Positions 1 through 12,117 of a stretch of DNA of 64,000 bases are shown piece by piece. A program made the translations under genes and the position numbers. This DNA is from Gorsachius magnificus (lineage: Eukaryota > Chordata > Aves > Pelecaniformes > Ardeidae). The notes beneath the pieces were generated by a model. The model was not told where the DNA came from and made no database searches. It was given only the letters and a program-made list of their open reading frames with translations. Every line of letters begins with the position of its first letter. Positions within the stretch are counted from its first letter, which is position 1. Where the stretch lies: assembly GCA_034008185.1 (NCBI GenBank), contig CM067109.1, positions 34,256,885 through 34,320,884 of the forward strand. The letters run 5' to 3'.

Positions 1-1318
1 CTGCATACTTAATTCCTTGAAAAAGTATAGATTTATAAAACCTCATTAGATCTCATGACCAGAACTGCTTTAGGAGTTCATTTTTTTAGGCTGATGAACT
101 GAAAAAACCAAGACAGTTTTGCATCAAATCAAACTTGAATTTTTCCCAAAACAAACAAAAGAAATTGCCAAGCATCACTTTCTTGGGATGAAAGTAGCAG
201 GTTCTTTTACTGCCACAAGTATGGTGACTTTACATCTCTCATCTCCCAGGATAGATGATTTTCCATCTGACACAAACATACATGAAACCCGACTGGCTTC
301 TTTCTGAGATTTTCTGAAATCACAAGTTAGGGACTACATGTCTTTCTCATTTTTTGTCTGTTATAGAACTGATGGCATACTTAGCTGTTTGGGTTCCCCT
401 GTTTTTCCTTGAGGATGCTTTGAGGATAACAGATGAGATTCAGAAAAAAAAGAGGGAATTGAGACACCCTTCTACCTCCTCTGTGAGCTCAGTGCTCCCT
501 AAGAAACCAGCCAATTTAGAAGAGGGAACAGCCACTTTTATTAGCAGTTTTGGAAATCTGTACTGTTATACCTTCATACTCAGCCAAACTGATGAATCAT
601 TTCAGGATTATTTAATAAATTCAGCTGGGTGGGGAGGGTATGGGAAAAAGCAACCCACCCTTCTCTGGTTATTCACTGAAGTCATCATATCCAAAAGGTC
701 TGAAGCAGCGATTACTCTGAGGCAGCAGTGAGACCACCCCCAGAGCTGTCAGCCAGGAAATGCCCGAGGCATCCCTGTTTCCAGGTAGGGTCCTTCCATG
801 TAGGAAAGGAAAGGTATGGCATACTACCAAATGGAGTACTTCACACCTCTTCAGATCTAGGTTAGGGTACTCTAGGGGAACCTCAAGGAAACTTTGTACT
901 GTCACATTCCTTCTGACTGACTATAAAGCCCACTTTAAACACCATGTCACTGCAACACTGAAGTCCTAGGTTACTTCTCTAAAGAACTTGCTCCTTTCCC
1001 TCCCTTCAAATCCATGTGTCACTTCCCTAAGGGGAATTCTGAAAGAAAGCACTACAGAATAAACTGCAATCCTCTTTTCATGGATGTCTTTACTGATAAG
1101 GCAAAAGCCCTCATGTTAAGTTTTTAATTAAAAAAAAACCAAAAACACACCAACAAAAAACCCCCCAAAACCTGAAAGTCGTACAGTGATTGTTACGGTA
1201 CTTGTTTTTGCTGTAGCAATCCAATCCCTCTTCAACTAGCCCATCAGCAATATTTCTTTGCGGCTGAAGCATCTAAGGAACAAGACTGATCCACTGTGCT
1301 CCTCACGCACTAAAGCTT
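1..1318. other. Unassigned AT-rich sequence
   Basis: No repeat family or gene was recognised. An open frame of about 125 codons on the + strand (354-731) shows no domain signature and no convincing splice context. An A/C-rich low-complexity stretch (A-runs interrupted by C) lies at about 1125-1165. It is most likely intronic or intergenic DNA upstream of the solo LTR that starts at 1319. Confidence 0.5.
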
Positions 1319-1898
1319 TGTCCTGGTTTCAGCTGGGATAGAGTTAATTTTCTTCACAGAAGCTAGCATAGTGCTGTGCTTTGGATTTAGTGCCAGAAGA
1401 ATGTTGATAACACGCTGATGTTTTTAGTTGTTGCCAAGCAGTGCTCAGACTGCTGAAGGACTTTTTGAGCTTCTCCTGCTCGGCCAGGTGCATAACAAGC
1501 TGGGAGTACAGCACAGCTAGGACCCAAACTGTCCAAAGAGCTATTCCATACCATATAACGTCATGCCCGGGGCGGGGGGGGGGGGTTTGGTGGGTCGGTC
1601 GGTCGCGGGGGGAGTGATCGCTGCTCGGGTACTGATCGCTGCTCGGGATGGGCTGGGCATCGGTCGGCGGGTGGTGAGCAATTGCATTGTGCATCATTCA
1701 TTTTGTATATTCTGTATATTCTGTTATCATTCTCATTATTACTATTATTATTATTTTCTCTTATTAAACTGTCTTTATCTCAGCCCTCGGCTCTAACCTT
1801 TTTCTCCTTCCCGATTCTCTCCCCCATCCCACTGAGGGAGGGGGGAGTGAGCGAGCAGCTGCGTGGTGCTTAGTTGCCAGCCGGGTTAAACCACGACA
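1319..1898 (+). mobile_element. Solo LTR, avian ERV (TGTCCTGGTTTCAGCTGGGA type)
   Basis: The element starts TGTCCTGGTTTCAGCTGGGA and ends in a CCACGACA terminus, so it has retroviral TG...CA ends. The start, the 'ccataccatataacgtcatgc' block near 1547-1566 and the terminal 'ggttaaaccacgaca' match a solo LTR family abundant in bird genomes, recognised from memory and not by search. The bases AGCTT occur at 1314-1318 and again at 1898-1902, so a 4-5 bp target-site duplication is present. Its last base overlaps the LTR end, so GCTT or AGCTT cannot be separated. No internal retroviral region adjoins it, so this is a recombined solo LTR. Inside are a run of 12 G (1574-1585), a directly repeated 'gatcgctgctcggg' and a 'ttattaaactgtc' A/T-rich region suitable as a poly(A)-signal zone. 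Confidence 0.88.
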
Positions 1899-1902
1899 GC
1901 TT

Positions 1903-3778
1903 TCAGGTGTGTTGTAAGGACACAAACAATTGGTAAGAGATTCTTTACATACCATCAAGAAAAAGATTCATCGGGGGGTGGGGGGTAGACACAGACACAA
2001 CAGAGAGTGTGCAAATAAGCTACTGGACTTGCTCAATAAATAATGGAAGTCAGACACAGAAATCTTGAAGAGAGGTCCAAGACTGTTTCATTCCTTCAGA
2101 AACCCAGACAGTTTGGTTTAGTTCTGTACTTAAAGCTCCCTTCTGACTCTCACTCTTTTCCATTGTAAATCACTTCTGGATTTACATTCAGAAAAATGAA
2201 GATCAAGTTCACTCCCAATATAAACTGCGCAGCTTCCAATGAAGTCAACATAATTTATTTTCAGCCAAGATTCTCACAGCATCTCCAGCTGAAATCCTTT
2301 TTAGATATTAAGTGTAGTGCACTGAAAAGAATAGCACTGGTTTTTTAAGAAAAGAAAAAAGAAAAAAAGACAAAACCCTCACCTGCAACCTCTCCGAGGT
2401 AATACACTACGGAACTGCAGAACAGCAGTACTTAATTGAATCATAAATTAATGCCTCTGCTAGATGCACAACACTGCTACTATTCTGAAGCTAAATAGTC
2501 AAAAGGTTGAGAGCAAGAATGCAAAATAACTGTGTGACTTCATAATTTTGACTTTTATTCAGGGGAAAAAAAAAAAAAACCAAAACAAACTGAACAATAA
2601 TGCAGCTTGGGGAGTATGGAAAAGGAGGCTCCAAAACCAAACTACAAACAAAAAGTGTACAAGCCCAAAATGAAATCCTTAAAAAGAAAAAAAAAACCAA
2701 CCAGTGAAGTCCTGCTTCCCTCTCATACAAAACAAGCTAAATACTGTCAATGGATTCTTTGGCTTTTTAAAAAATTCTCCAGAATTAGGTGTTGTAGATA
2801 AATACGACAGACAAAACAGCCAGTTCAGGATAACACAAGTTCTACAGAATTCTAAAATGTTTTTTTTTAGTACACTATTATTTGTGTTGTATATTCGCCT
2901 TTATACTTTTTTCTTCCTGAAGAACAATCATCTAAGCTACCCGCCGTTGCAAAATTTAGAGGATATCACAATAATCCCAAGGCCAGAAAGCAGTATTTTT
3001 GGAAATAAATGTACTAATGGAATGAAAACAGGTTACCAGTCAATATGGACTGGAAGTATTTATAAAAACCTTAGAACTTTAGGAATCCATGCAGGAGAAC
3101 ACCAGTTCTAACTACCAGTTCTGCCTTTTTTATTATTATTTTGTTACATTTAGACAAATATATACACATAGTTCCAGACAAAAGAAAGTCACTTAAAGGA
3201 AAGCCAGTTAAAACAATTTTATGCAAATTGTTCTTCATTTTCATACAGCTACAGAGGGGAAATTTTGCATCTCAGGGGCAGAGCGGATGAGACATTTTTG
3301 GGATAATACAAAAAACCAGACACACAAGTGTTACTATAGATTTTTGCACATTTGTAACCCTCCTGATTAAAGGATCCAATCCTACAGAATGATGTAAATG
3401 CTAATCTGTAAGTAATTTCATTTATTTTGACAAGACTAAAAACATTACACAATAGTAAATCTTAGCAAGATTAGGGCACAGTCTTCCTCTAGTTGACTAA
3501 AATGCAAGCCACATTGCCTTAATCTCCCCATTCCACATATAGATGTACAAATACGTCCTAGGAGACGGGAGGCAATTGAGTAAACATCACTGACTGATTC
3601 TGAAAGACTACGTATTTCCTCCATTATAACTAACTTACAAGGAAAAAAGGCAGAAGCTCCATGCTTTAAAGATATAACTATATAAAACAGCTTAAAACTT
3701 TGTGTTGAGGGAAAATCTGGCCAGATCGAGCTGGCCGAGAAAGGCGAGGTGGCCACAGCGCCATGTCCCCACGTCCAG
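1903..3778. other. Unassigned AT-rich sequence with A-rich tracts
   Basis: No gene was recognised apart from one weak exon candidate at 2383-2414. Runs of A and A/G occur at 2340-2370, 2567-2585 and 2680-2700. The sequence has the look of avian intron, with A and C in excess on the + strand. Confidence 0.4.
2383..2414 (-). other. Possible short exon (weak)
   Basis: On the - strand a tract ending 'tgctgttctgcag' is followed by 32 nt and then a good donor, GCAG|GTGAGG. One frame (1 nt, 10 codons, 1 nt) is open and the interval holds two CpG dinucleotides, uncommon in this AT-rich DNA. No homology was recognised. A 32-nt interval between consensus-like sites also arises readily by chance. Confidence 0.15.
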
Positions 3779-3784
3779 CTACAG

Positions 3785-5178
3785 TGAGGTTAAGCATTCA
3801 TTCCCACAGAGCACATGCACACAAAGCACACGCGTATACCACACATACAATTATACACATGGCCAGCCACACAGATAAGACAGACAGACACAGAAAGGGC
3901 CAGCAGCCTCATCCTGCTTCCCCTCTGGCTGAGCAGGACGTAGGTCCACTGATGTGAAGATTCGCTACGTGCAGTGTGGGTCCCTCCAGCAGCTGGGCTC
4001 AGACACTTGGTCTGCCCAGTAGTTGGTCCCTCAGTCCCAGTCTCCCCAGTTGCTGGTACCTGGACACAGGAGCTCCCGAGGCCACAGGCATGCTCCGTTG
4101 CCCGCACAGTCTCACTCAGGCACATACAGACACACAGAGCCGGCTAAGACTCCCCTGGTCCCCCAGCAGCCAGCCCCCAGTGGTCGCACCCACAGAGACC
4201 CACAACAGGGGGTCTCGCCACCCCGAGAGACACCCAGACCTGCAGTCTGCCTGGCAGCTGGCCGGCACCCTCCTGGTCCCCTCACTGGCCACCTCCTCCC
4301 ACAGTCTTGTCCCTGGAGAGATGCACACACACCTGGCTCCCAGGCCACTCCACCAACTCACCAACTAGTCTGGTTTTACCTTCGTTAGCCATCATGCCCC
4401 CACCCGCACACCCACAGTCGCTCCAGTTGCTGGTGCCGGGGACACGCAGGCCCCCACGACCCACGGTCCCACTCCAGCTACTGGAACGTAAACCCGCTCA
4501 CTCTGGTCTCCCCAGTCACTGCACCGCTGGCGCAGGGTCCCTCCAGCCTGTGGTGTGACCCCGGGCGCGGGGGGAGCCCTCGATGGGGAACGAGTGGCCA
4601 GGGCAGATTGCCCTGAGGAGGCGCGGGGCAGGCAAGCTTACCGACCAGCGCACTAGTTGCACATGACTGGTCCTTTTTTAACCCCTCCCCCCTCTATTTT
4701 CCCCCACCCTTGTTCATCCCCAAATCACCTCACTCTGTCCCTTTCCCTGCCTTTGGTTCCTCACCTACACATCCCCTAATAAGTAGCCTTGTGCAAACCC
4801 AAAATGCTTGCATCCCATAGTGCCCCCCACAGCCCCGGTCAGCAACCACCCTCAGCCCGAAAGCTGCTCCCGTGTTGATTCATCCTGATGGGTTTCACAG
4901 CTGGACACTGGAGCGGAGGCTCTGCCAGGACAGCCCTGGGAGGGTCCCCAGATAGGGTGTAACCCTCCTTTGAGTCCCTAACTTGGGGTGCACCCTACTG
5001 CCTACCTTTCTGCTCTTGTGCTTTTCTGGGTTTGGGGAGACTGGGCCTTTAATGTGCTGTTGGCGCCTGTGAAGGGCCTGGGCACAGCCGGGGCAGGCTG
5101 CTATTCCAGTTCCTTCACCTACCACTGCCTCTGCTCCCTCGTGGGCGTGCAGACCAGTTTTTATCACATAACCCAACA
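3785..5178. mobile_element. LTR-like element with 6-bp target duplication
   Basis: A 1394-bp GC-rich block starts TGAGGTTAAGC and ends CATAACCCAACA, i.e. with TG...CA termini. It is bracketed by perfect copies of CTACAG at 3779-3784 and 5179-5184. A 6-bp duplication with TG/CA ends is typical of class II (ERVK/alpharetrovirus-like) LTRs. The composition changes abruptly at both edges compared with the AT-rich flanks. The left part contains degenerate internal repeats built around 'ccagttgctggt', 'gtccctccag' and 'ggacac' (about 3998-4070, 4414-4445, 4470-4555) and a CA/AGACAC-rich stretch near 3808-3900. No internal retroviral genes adjoin it, so it would be a solo LTR. Orientation is unresolved: neither strand shows a clean AATAAA, although the - strand has a 'gttaaaaaagg' TATA-like motif (about 4672-4682). 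Several open frames of 60-130 codons here reflect GC richness. Confidence 0.65.
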
Positions 5179-5220
5179 CTACAGATTTTAATCAAACAGA
5201 AAAAAAATATTAATACTAAC

Positions 5221-5252
5221 CTTGCTGTAGCGGTCTTCTACCCTGCCCTTGG
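5221..5252 (-). other. Possible short exon (weak)
   Basis: Reading the - strand, a pyrimidine-rich tract of over 20 bases (CCTCTCCTCTCCCCCAC then attctttcaag) precedes 32 nt with one CpG, followed by CAAG|GTTAGT. The frame that starts after two bases reads KGRVEDRYSK without a stop and a second frame is also open. No family was recognised. The donor is suboptimal (GTTAGT). Confidence 0.2.
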
Positions 5253-5716
5253 CTTGAAAGAATTTGTGGGGGAGAGGAGAGGTGTCATCATTTAAAACCA
5301 GCACATGCCTAATATCAGATCTTGACCTGAATTCCCATGTTCAAACAGGGTCAAAGAGTTCTCAGGGTTTCTATCTGAATAGTAGTAACTTTCCTAAATT
5401 TTAGGGAAAACATTCAGAAACTGTCTATTTAAATGAACTAAATCAATTAACTAAAGTCTCCTGTGCCAACGGTCTCTTCTATTTCACAGTTGCGTTTGAA
5501 AAGAGAGATTCTAAAGCCCATAAAACCCCACCACAATTTTAGGGTATGGTTCCATTTTATGGCTAAGCCAATGAAGCAAGGTGTGCTCAGAGCTCCTGTT
5601 CCACGAGGCAGTTGATCCCGTCTTCTCTGCTGTGACAGACTTTATGAGCTCACAGCTTCAAGTGGAATAGGTTCATCTTGCTAATTTCATGGAAAAGCCA
5701 TTTGTTTTATTACAGA

Positions 5717-5755
5717 TTAAGTTTCTGTCTCTCTGGCCAGCTTGATGGACTCACC
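5717..5755 (-). other. Possible terminal coding exon with stop and AATAAA (weak)
   Basis: The - strand has an excellent acceptor: a long tract ending 'ctgctgccctttgtag'. The next bases read 12 codons (GESIKLARETET) and then TAA at 5719-5717. A canonical AATAAA hexamer follows at 5711-5706. Acceptor, short open frame, stop and poly(A) signal in order suggest a last exon, but the hexamer lies unusually close to the stop and no homology was recognised. The apparent hydrophobic open frame just upstream (5933-5751) is explained by the pyrimidine tract and is not a membrane protein. The same bases also contain GG|GTGAGT, which could act as a donor. Confidence 0.2.
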
Positions 5756-6660
5756 CTACAAAGGGCAGCAGAAGAGTGAGGCCAAGGAAAACAAGAGCAA
5801 GTCTACTCATTCCAGCGGTAGCCAGACTTTGAATTGAATTAATGGCATCAAAATTTATTAGCATTAACTTACATAATCTTGTTCTCTTGTTATACAACAG
5901 AAACAGAAAGGTTTCCCAATTTACCCTGTTCAAGCCTTTTTTTTCTTCAATAATTTCTCCTTCTGTCCATTTTTAAGGTAATTATCTCCATCTCTTCATT
6001 CTCAATATCCCTTTGAAACTCCCCCTAATTCTGTAACGTTCTCCTGTACGGCCAGTATTACAGACTTGAATAAAGCACATGGTTTTTTTTTTTTCAAAGT
6101 AGTCTTTATCCTTTCCCTCAGTCCTCCTATAATCCTGCTTGCTTTCTGTGCAGAATGGAGAAAACATGCCAGTGATTAATGACAACACTGTACTAGAAGA
6201 TCTCAAGTACCTCCACAAGTATTACAATACAAATAGAGTACACCCAAACTGCACCCCTATAAATGACCTGACAGGATTATTGTGGAAGAACAAACAGAAA
6301 TCTTGTTTCGGTAATGACTTGTTTGAACCTGAAATCTGAACATAGCGTCAAAAGCTCTGGTGGGCAAAGCCGCCCCTATAAATGAAGGAAAAAAAGAAGC
6401 CCCCAACCCCAAACTACTGCTACGTCATTAGACAGATAGAGTCATTAAAGAAACAGCTGAGCCCTGGACAATCACTTTTACCTTGCTATGTATTACTTAC
6501 TGAATGGTTTTATCTAATGTAACAAAGTAAAAAAGTTTATTATAAATGCTACCCAAACCCAATACTGAATAGTTTTCACTGGGTACAGAATTTCATTTTT
6601 CCTCCTATGCCAGGATACAAAGAGGAAGAACTCCTGAAGTATATGAATATATAAAAAAGT

Positions 6661-6690
6661 ATTAAAAAAAAAAAATTAAAAAAAAAAAAT
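6661..6690. repeat. A-rich low-complexity tract
   Basis: Two runs of A (12 each) are separated by TT, preceded by ATT. This is simple sequence. Confidence 0.9.
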
Positions 6691-9600
6691 CAGGCTTCCT
6701 CCCATGCAGGAGCTGCCACATGTCTGCCACTAGCTGAACATGGCTTAATTTACCTTGCCTTTTTAAAGTCACTTAGAGAACTGCTCAGTATATAATTATG
6801 GAGAATTAAAATAAACTAGACCTGAAATCTCCATCTATGTACATAAACCATCAGCAAACTGTCAATGTGATCTCTGGTGGATCATTAGCCTTTATGATAG
6901 CGTTCTTCAACAAATTCTCTCCAATGGCCAAACTGACTTTTTTTTTTAAAATAAAAACCCCACCTTTGTTTGCTGTCAGTGACAACCATGTAACATTGTT
7001 TGAATCCACAAAAGAGCACAAAGCAGTTTAAAAGCAAATTTAGGAAGTAACAATAAACAGCTGTCACTTTAACAACTTTAAGATGATTTGTAGTATGCTG
7101 CTTTTAATCGGGACCATAGTGCTTGACAGAAAATAGTTATAAAAATGGTAATTAATACAAGAAACAAAGCTCTAAAGATTATAAAAATGTCATTGCTGCT
7201 AGCACATACTACAAAAAAATAACACTTGCAACTACTAATTGTATTTCAGGGATTAAATATGCTACAACAGTAATTATCAATACCTAGATTCAATGGAGCA
7301 GAACCATAAATTCCATTTATATGAGTAAGAAATTTTGAATTAATAACTCATTCTAACAACTTTTCAAAACGTTACTATAGTCAACTTCGACTTGTGGCTG
7401 CAACAAGGTCTATTTACATTTAAACATAGCAGGTATTCAATGTTAGTAAGTAACTGTCCTGGCAAAGATTTAGGTTTGTATGTAAAGTTTTTATTTCTTT
7501 TTGCACATTTAAAGTGCTTATTCAAGAAAGATAAAAAGGTTACACTTTCCACAATAAAACATCTTATTAATTTTTACCTTGAAAGTGACTATTACACTGA
7601 TTTATGGTAAATTTAGAATATTATTTTGTCTTGAAGAATAAGATGCTTTTTTCCAAGCATTTTGTTTTCTTTTGTCTATATGATAAATTAAATTGCAAAT
7701 CACCTCTGCATGTGCAGGTTCACTTTGGCCCATTGAAAAAACATGCCAAAAAGTACACAGAAAATTGTTTAATAAAAACAATTTATGAGTACATGAAAAC
7801 CATACACCTGTATAAACAGTCAGCTCCACTTACATGTACTCCAGACAGGTCTTATTTTTTCCTAACTGAAATCTTCACTTGCCTTCTAAAACAGTGTCTG
7901 GCTTAAAAGTAGTGTTCCTCGTATTTGCATTCATAACCTTGTTTGCATTTAAGCCCATGATCAACCGTCTTGACTTCATGAGAAGCTACACAAGACAACC
8001 AACACATATATGCAACTTGAAATGTTTCCTTATACATATAATATGGAACTGCTCAAATAAAATTCAAAAGAAAAGTGACAAAATCCTCAGAATCAGCTCT
8101 TTTTCAAGAGCTTTCAGGAAGGGAAATTATGAGTGGATCTTTAGTCTTAAATTCTTCTGCACAATCATATAAAACTTTTGACATTTAACCAAAGCAGTTT
8201 CAAAGCTCTTACTACAGAACCCCCAGGACTGGTGGGGTTTTTTCCAAAATCTTAGAAAGCAACTTTAAAATAATTAAAAGTCTAGTAGTTAAATATAGTT
8301 AATACAGTTAAATATTCTATTCTTATTTTTTAAGTATCAAATATGAAAGTTAATAGATCTCAAGCATTGGAAGGGGAGTTGACTTCTTCAGTTTACCTAA
8401 AATACTATTCTTCTCTATATTAATAGCCAAACTAATAGCTAGACAGTCAAATAGAGAAAAAAATAGCACATATATCTTTGTACTACAAAGCAAAAAATCC
8501 TCAGTCTACAGGGACTTAGAAATATCCAAGAAAAAAATGTAATATTGTCACTACACAGTCTTCCTCATTCTTCTAATGTAACACATCTACTGTTATTAAT
8601 GGTATTTCCACATCTCATCTTGTGTGTAGCATTAGACTGGCTAAGTGACTTTATTAGTGCATACCAAGCACTTTGCTTAAGAAATTTCAATTCAGGACCC
8701 CATTCCCAAAAAAGACTTAGTGTCTAAATAATCCAAAGGATATTATGGTCAGAAAATATAAAACAAAACAGGTAGAGAAAAAGAAAAATTATTTGCATAC
8801 TGTATACTTAATGGAGGGGGAGGGGTAAATTGGTGGGCTTGTATGACATATACTATCTCAATGTAGAATTTCCTGCAACACCAAACTTGCTTTACAAATT
8901 TGTTTCCATTTACACTAATAGTTCTTTCCCCGTTCCCCATCCCCACCCAAAAGTTCTTCTACTTTTAAATATTAAATACATAGACTGTTTTATAAGTGCG
9001 ACCCCCTGCCAAGTTTTCAGAGTTGAGAAATCAAAATAAAACAAACTCTAAATGAAGTTACAAGGCATTAAAAGGAGACTATAAAAAGGACATTTATTAT
9101 AGTTCTGCAGCTTAGTTCCTGCAGGGTTGGGTTTTCTGCTTTGTTTTGGGGTGGTTTTTTTTCTTGTTCTTTGGTAAAAGACACAATCAGACACTTACTG
9201 TACTGGGCATGGCCATTTGCAACCATGGTAATCTAAGGCCATGCAGAAAGCATACCAGGAGAAAGAAAAAAATTCTGACTGTGAAATGAAACAGTTAACA
9301 GCTTAGCATCTCAGGCTTATAAATAAACTTAGCTTGCAAGGCCAAAATGTGAAGAATTCCTCAGTATTTCTCAGAAAATCAGTTCCTTCAGTGTTTTATT
9401 ATGCTTTCCCACTACTGAAGATAAACAACAGAACCTCTGCTTTCTTAAAGAGTAACAGTAGATTTTAGTAAGAATTCACATTTCCTTATATAAACAAAAT
9501 TGCATGCAGAATAGTTGCATGAGAGTATCTTCATCCACTTTTCTACTATCCACATAAAGAAGACAAGAAAAAAGAAAAGGTAATGTGAGTTGGGGGTTAA

Positions 9601-9979
9601 TTTTTGTTGTTGTTTTGTCTTAAAAAGAAAAAAAAAAGCTTGAACATTCTTCTCTAGGTAATGCTTCCATTACATAATTTGTGTTTTCTTCTTATGATTT
9701 TAAAAAAAAGGCTCTGGGAATTTTAATTGGTAAAAACCCTCTGATTACTTAATAAACCATTTTTTAACTACAGGAATTTTTAGTTTGCCTTTTTTTCATA
9801 TTGTTGAAGATCAGCTAGACTTTGCCAAGTTTAAATTACACAAGCTATGCAATTGATTCAGCTAAAAAACACTTTATGCATTTAGTGAACAATGCTACAG
9901 ACAGTAAAAAAAGCAACCTTGACACCTCACAGTATAAGGATACATCAAATTTTTTAAATATGAAGCAAAAGCCACTTAC

Positions 9980-10159
9980 CTTCCAGTCTCATGAATTCCT
10001 AAAATGACACTAGATAATAGAACGTATGGAGAGATGCTTATGATCTTTAGCAAGGGCTGAATCATCTTCATGTAGATGCTGTGAATAGCCCCTGTATGCA
10101 TACTGACATCATCAGTAAAGACTTGGAGGCAGAGGATACTATGGTAACCATGCAATGTG
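9980..10159 (-). other. Candidate 180-nt internal exon
   Basis: On the - strand a strong acceptor, 'ggcttctctctctctctcag', is followed by 180 nt and a consensus donor AAG|GTAAGT. One frame (1 nt, 59 codons, 2 nt) is open throughout and starts TLHGYHSILCLQVFTDD; its C-terminal part is hydrophobic. The phase fits the 41-nt candidate at 13860-13900. No protein family was recognised. The + strand is also open for 64 codons over almost the same DNA (10051-10242), so openness alone does not prove the orientation. By rough estimate a random 180-nt segment of this composition has several percent chance of an open frame, so the support comes mainly from the quality of both splice sites. Confidence 0.35.
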
Positions 10160-11398
10160 CTGAGAGAGAGAGAGAAGCCTTTAATTGCTTTAACAACTTC
10201 CTGAGGCTTGTGCTACTGGGCTTCCATTTGCTCGGAAGGAAATGAAGGTTGTCACAGAGGCAACGAGTGTGACACCGTACAGAAAAAAAACCACTGAATC
10301 CCGCATTTATTAATTGTGATATGACTTTTTAAATGACAAGTGTCATAGCCTGAATCCATTACTGAAATTTTCTGACATCTGCAAGCTCTGCCAAGAGTCA
10401 CAGGTCAAGAAGTAATACTGTCAGGTAGCAATTTTATAAGCATTTGTATTTTGTTTTCTCTATTTGCACACGTTTATACAACCACATTGAGATGTTCTCT
10501 TCTTCCAAGTCACGGCACAGTTTTAAGTATAGGGTGATCTTCTGTACCAGAGGGTCAAAGAACTGATCACAACAGAACCTGAAGTCCTAATACTAAGGCT
10601 CAGGTACAATATAAACTGACATGCTGTAAAATGAGGTATTCATCCTAATATCATGTCTCTTTCAACTTCAATGACTATCTGCCAGTACATGACTTATGAA
10701 GGACAAAGCTCAAGTAAATATTACCAGAAGTGACGTGATATGGGTAACAGAGAGCTGAGTAATAATTTTTCACTGAGCTTTCCAGAAAACTGCACTATTA
10801 TCTCTTCATTTTGCATACAAATAGCTCAGCTGGGGTTTATTTGTTTTTTTCAAAACCAAAGAATAACCACACAACTAACGACCCAATCAGAATTACACAA
10901 AACCAAAATGGAAGGATAGGGGCTGGAGGGGAAAAAGGACAAAAAACCCTCCAAGCCACATGGGCTTTAGTTTTTAGTTCCAACAAGTTTGGGTTTTTAA
11001 TTCTTAAGGGCATGTGGGGGAGGAAATTGCTTTCTGTAGTTCTGGCTTAACTATGACAGGGTTACTGTGAAATCAGTTTCACTGCTTTAACACAAATATA
11101 CAAATTAGAGAACAATGATACAGACACTCCAGTTTGGAATTCTCTGGTCACTCAAGTTTCCCTTACCGGTCATTTCCCAAGCTAAATGCTCTGCCCTGAG
11201 CAGTATGATCAATTAAACTCTTCATTTAGAAGTGTACTATTTCCCCAGAATCAATTATTTTATCTATTGAGTTTGGCTCAAAGCTGCAAGTTAAGAGTCT
11301 TGAAATCAATTTTATTTTTCTCTTAAATATCAGATTATTGGGTAATCTTTGACAGTTTCTACTCCAATCTAATCCTAACCTCCTTCTCCCCACATATT

Positions 11399-11465
11399 AA
11401 AAAAAAAAACCAAACCAAAACCAAACTACAAGCCAACAAAAAACTCAAACCAACCAAAAACCAAA
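11399..11465. repeat. A/C-rich low-complexity tract (AAACC-like)
   Basis: Irregular repeats of aaacc, aaaacc and caaac form a degenerate simple repeat. Similar tracts recur at about 1125-1165, 12778-12812, 14729-14772 and 20019-20050, all in the same A/C orientation. Confidence 0.85.
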
Positions 11466-12117
11466 GGTGCCTGTCAATGTCTCAATACATCAAATATTGC
11501 AAGAGTAATGCAACAGTGCTTTCATTAATTTCTATGATACTTGGAAATCTAAAAACTTCATCGGAAAACCCACTCCAGAGAAAAAAAAAATGGATGATTC
11601 ATTACAAAAGTTCTTTAATGTCAGTTCATACTCCGTATCTGTGGGAAAAGAACATAGCATACCATGCTGAACTGTACGGCCAGCAACCTGACCTCCTTAT
11701 GAACCAGTGTCATTCAGTATTGAGCACAAGGGGATGATTAAAATGTGCACAGCTCTGTTTAGACTGTGGCCTGCCAATGCAAAAATATCTATTTCTTTCT
11801 AAGGAAATCAGCATAGCCTCCTATGCAGGAGGCTGATGTCAGCTCCCTACCAACACACAGAGATTCTCAACACACACTGTTAGTCAGGATTACCCCAATT
11901 TGGAGTATCTAGAAGAGGTGCTCTAAACTGGTTGGTTAATGAATGTCACTGTTTCAATCCTAACATCAATCAAACCCTTGCAAAGAAGCTGCCCTTTCCA
12001 CAGTTAGGTTGAAAGCTCCGATCGTGAGATAGTAAATTAAGAAAGGCTACTGGGCCAACCACTTCCACAGTTAGTTGTCATTCAGCATAACAAATGTCGC
12101 AGATTAAATTTTGCACC

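Larger units (their letters stand above)
5185..9979. other. Unassigned AT-rich sequence
   Basis: No repeat family was recognised. The - strand holds two weak exon candidates, listed separately (5221-5252 and 5717-5755). Poly(A) runs lie at 6661-6690. The block from about 6500 to 9100 is rich in A/T and in ATTTA-like words and could be deep intron or 3' untranslated sequence. Nothing in it decides between these. Confidence 0.4.

Noticed and set aside
354..731. 125-codon + strand open frame
   Set aside because: No domain or splice context; a single frame of this length is expected by chance in 64 kb.
3763..4558. Overlapping Pro/Ser/His-rich frames of 60-130 codons
   Set aside because: They lie inside the GC-rich LTR-like element, in several frames on both strands, with no domain.
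5751..5933. Hydrophobic 60-codon - strand frame resembling a membrane segment
   Set aside because: The hydrophobic part coincides with a polypyrimidine tract ending in a strong acceptor, which translates to Leu/Phe/Pro-rich sequence.
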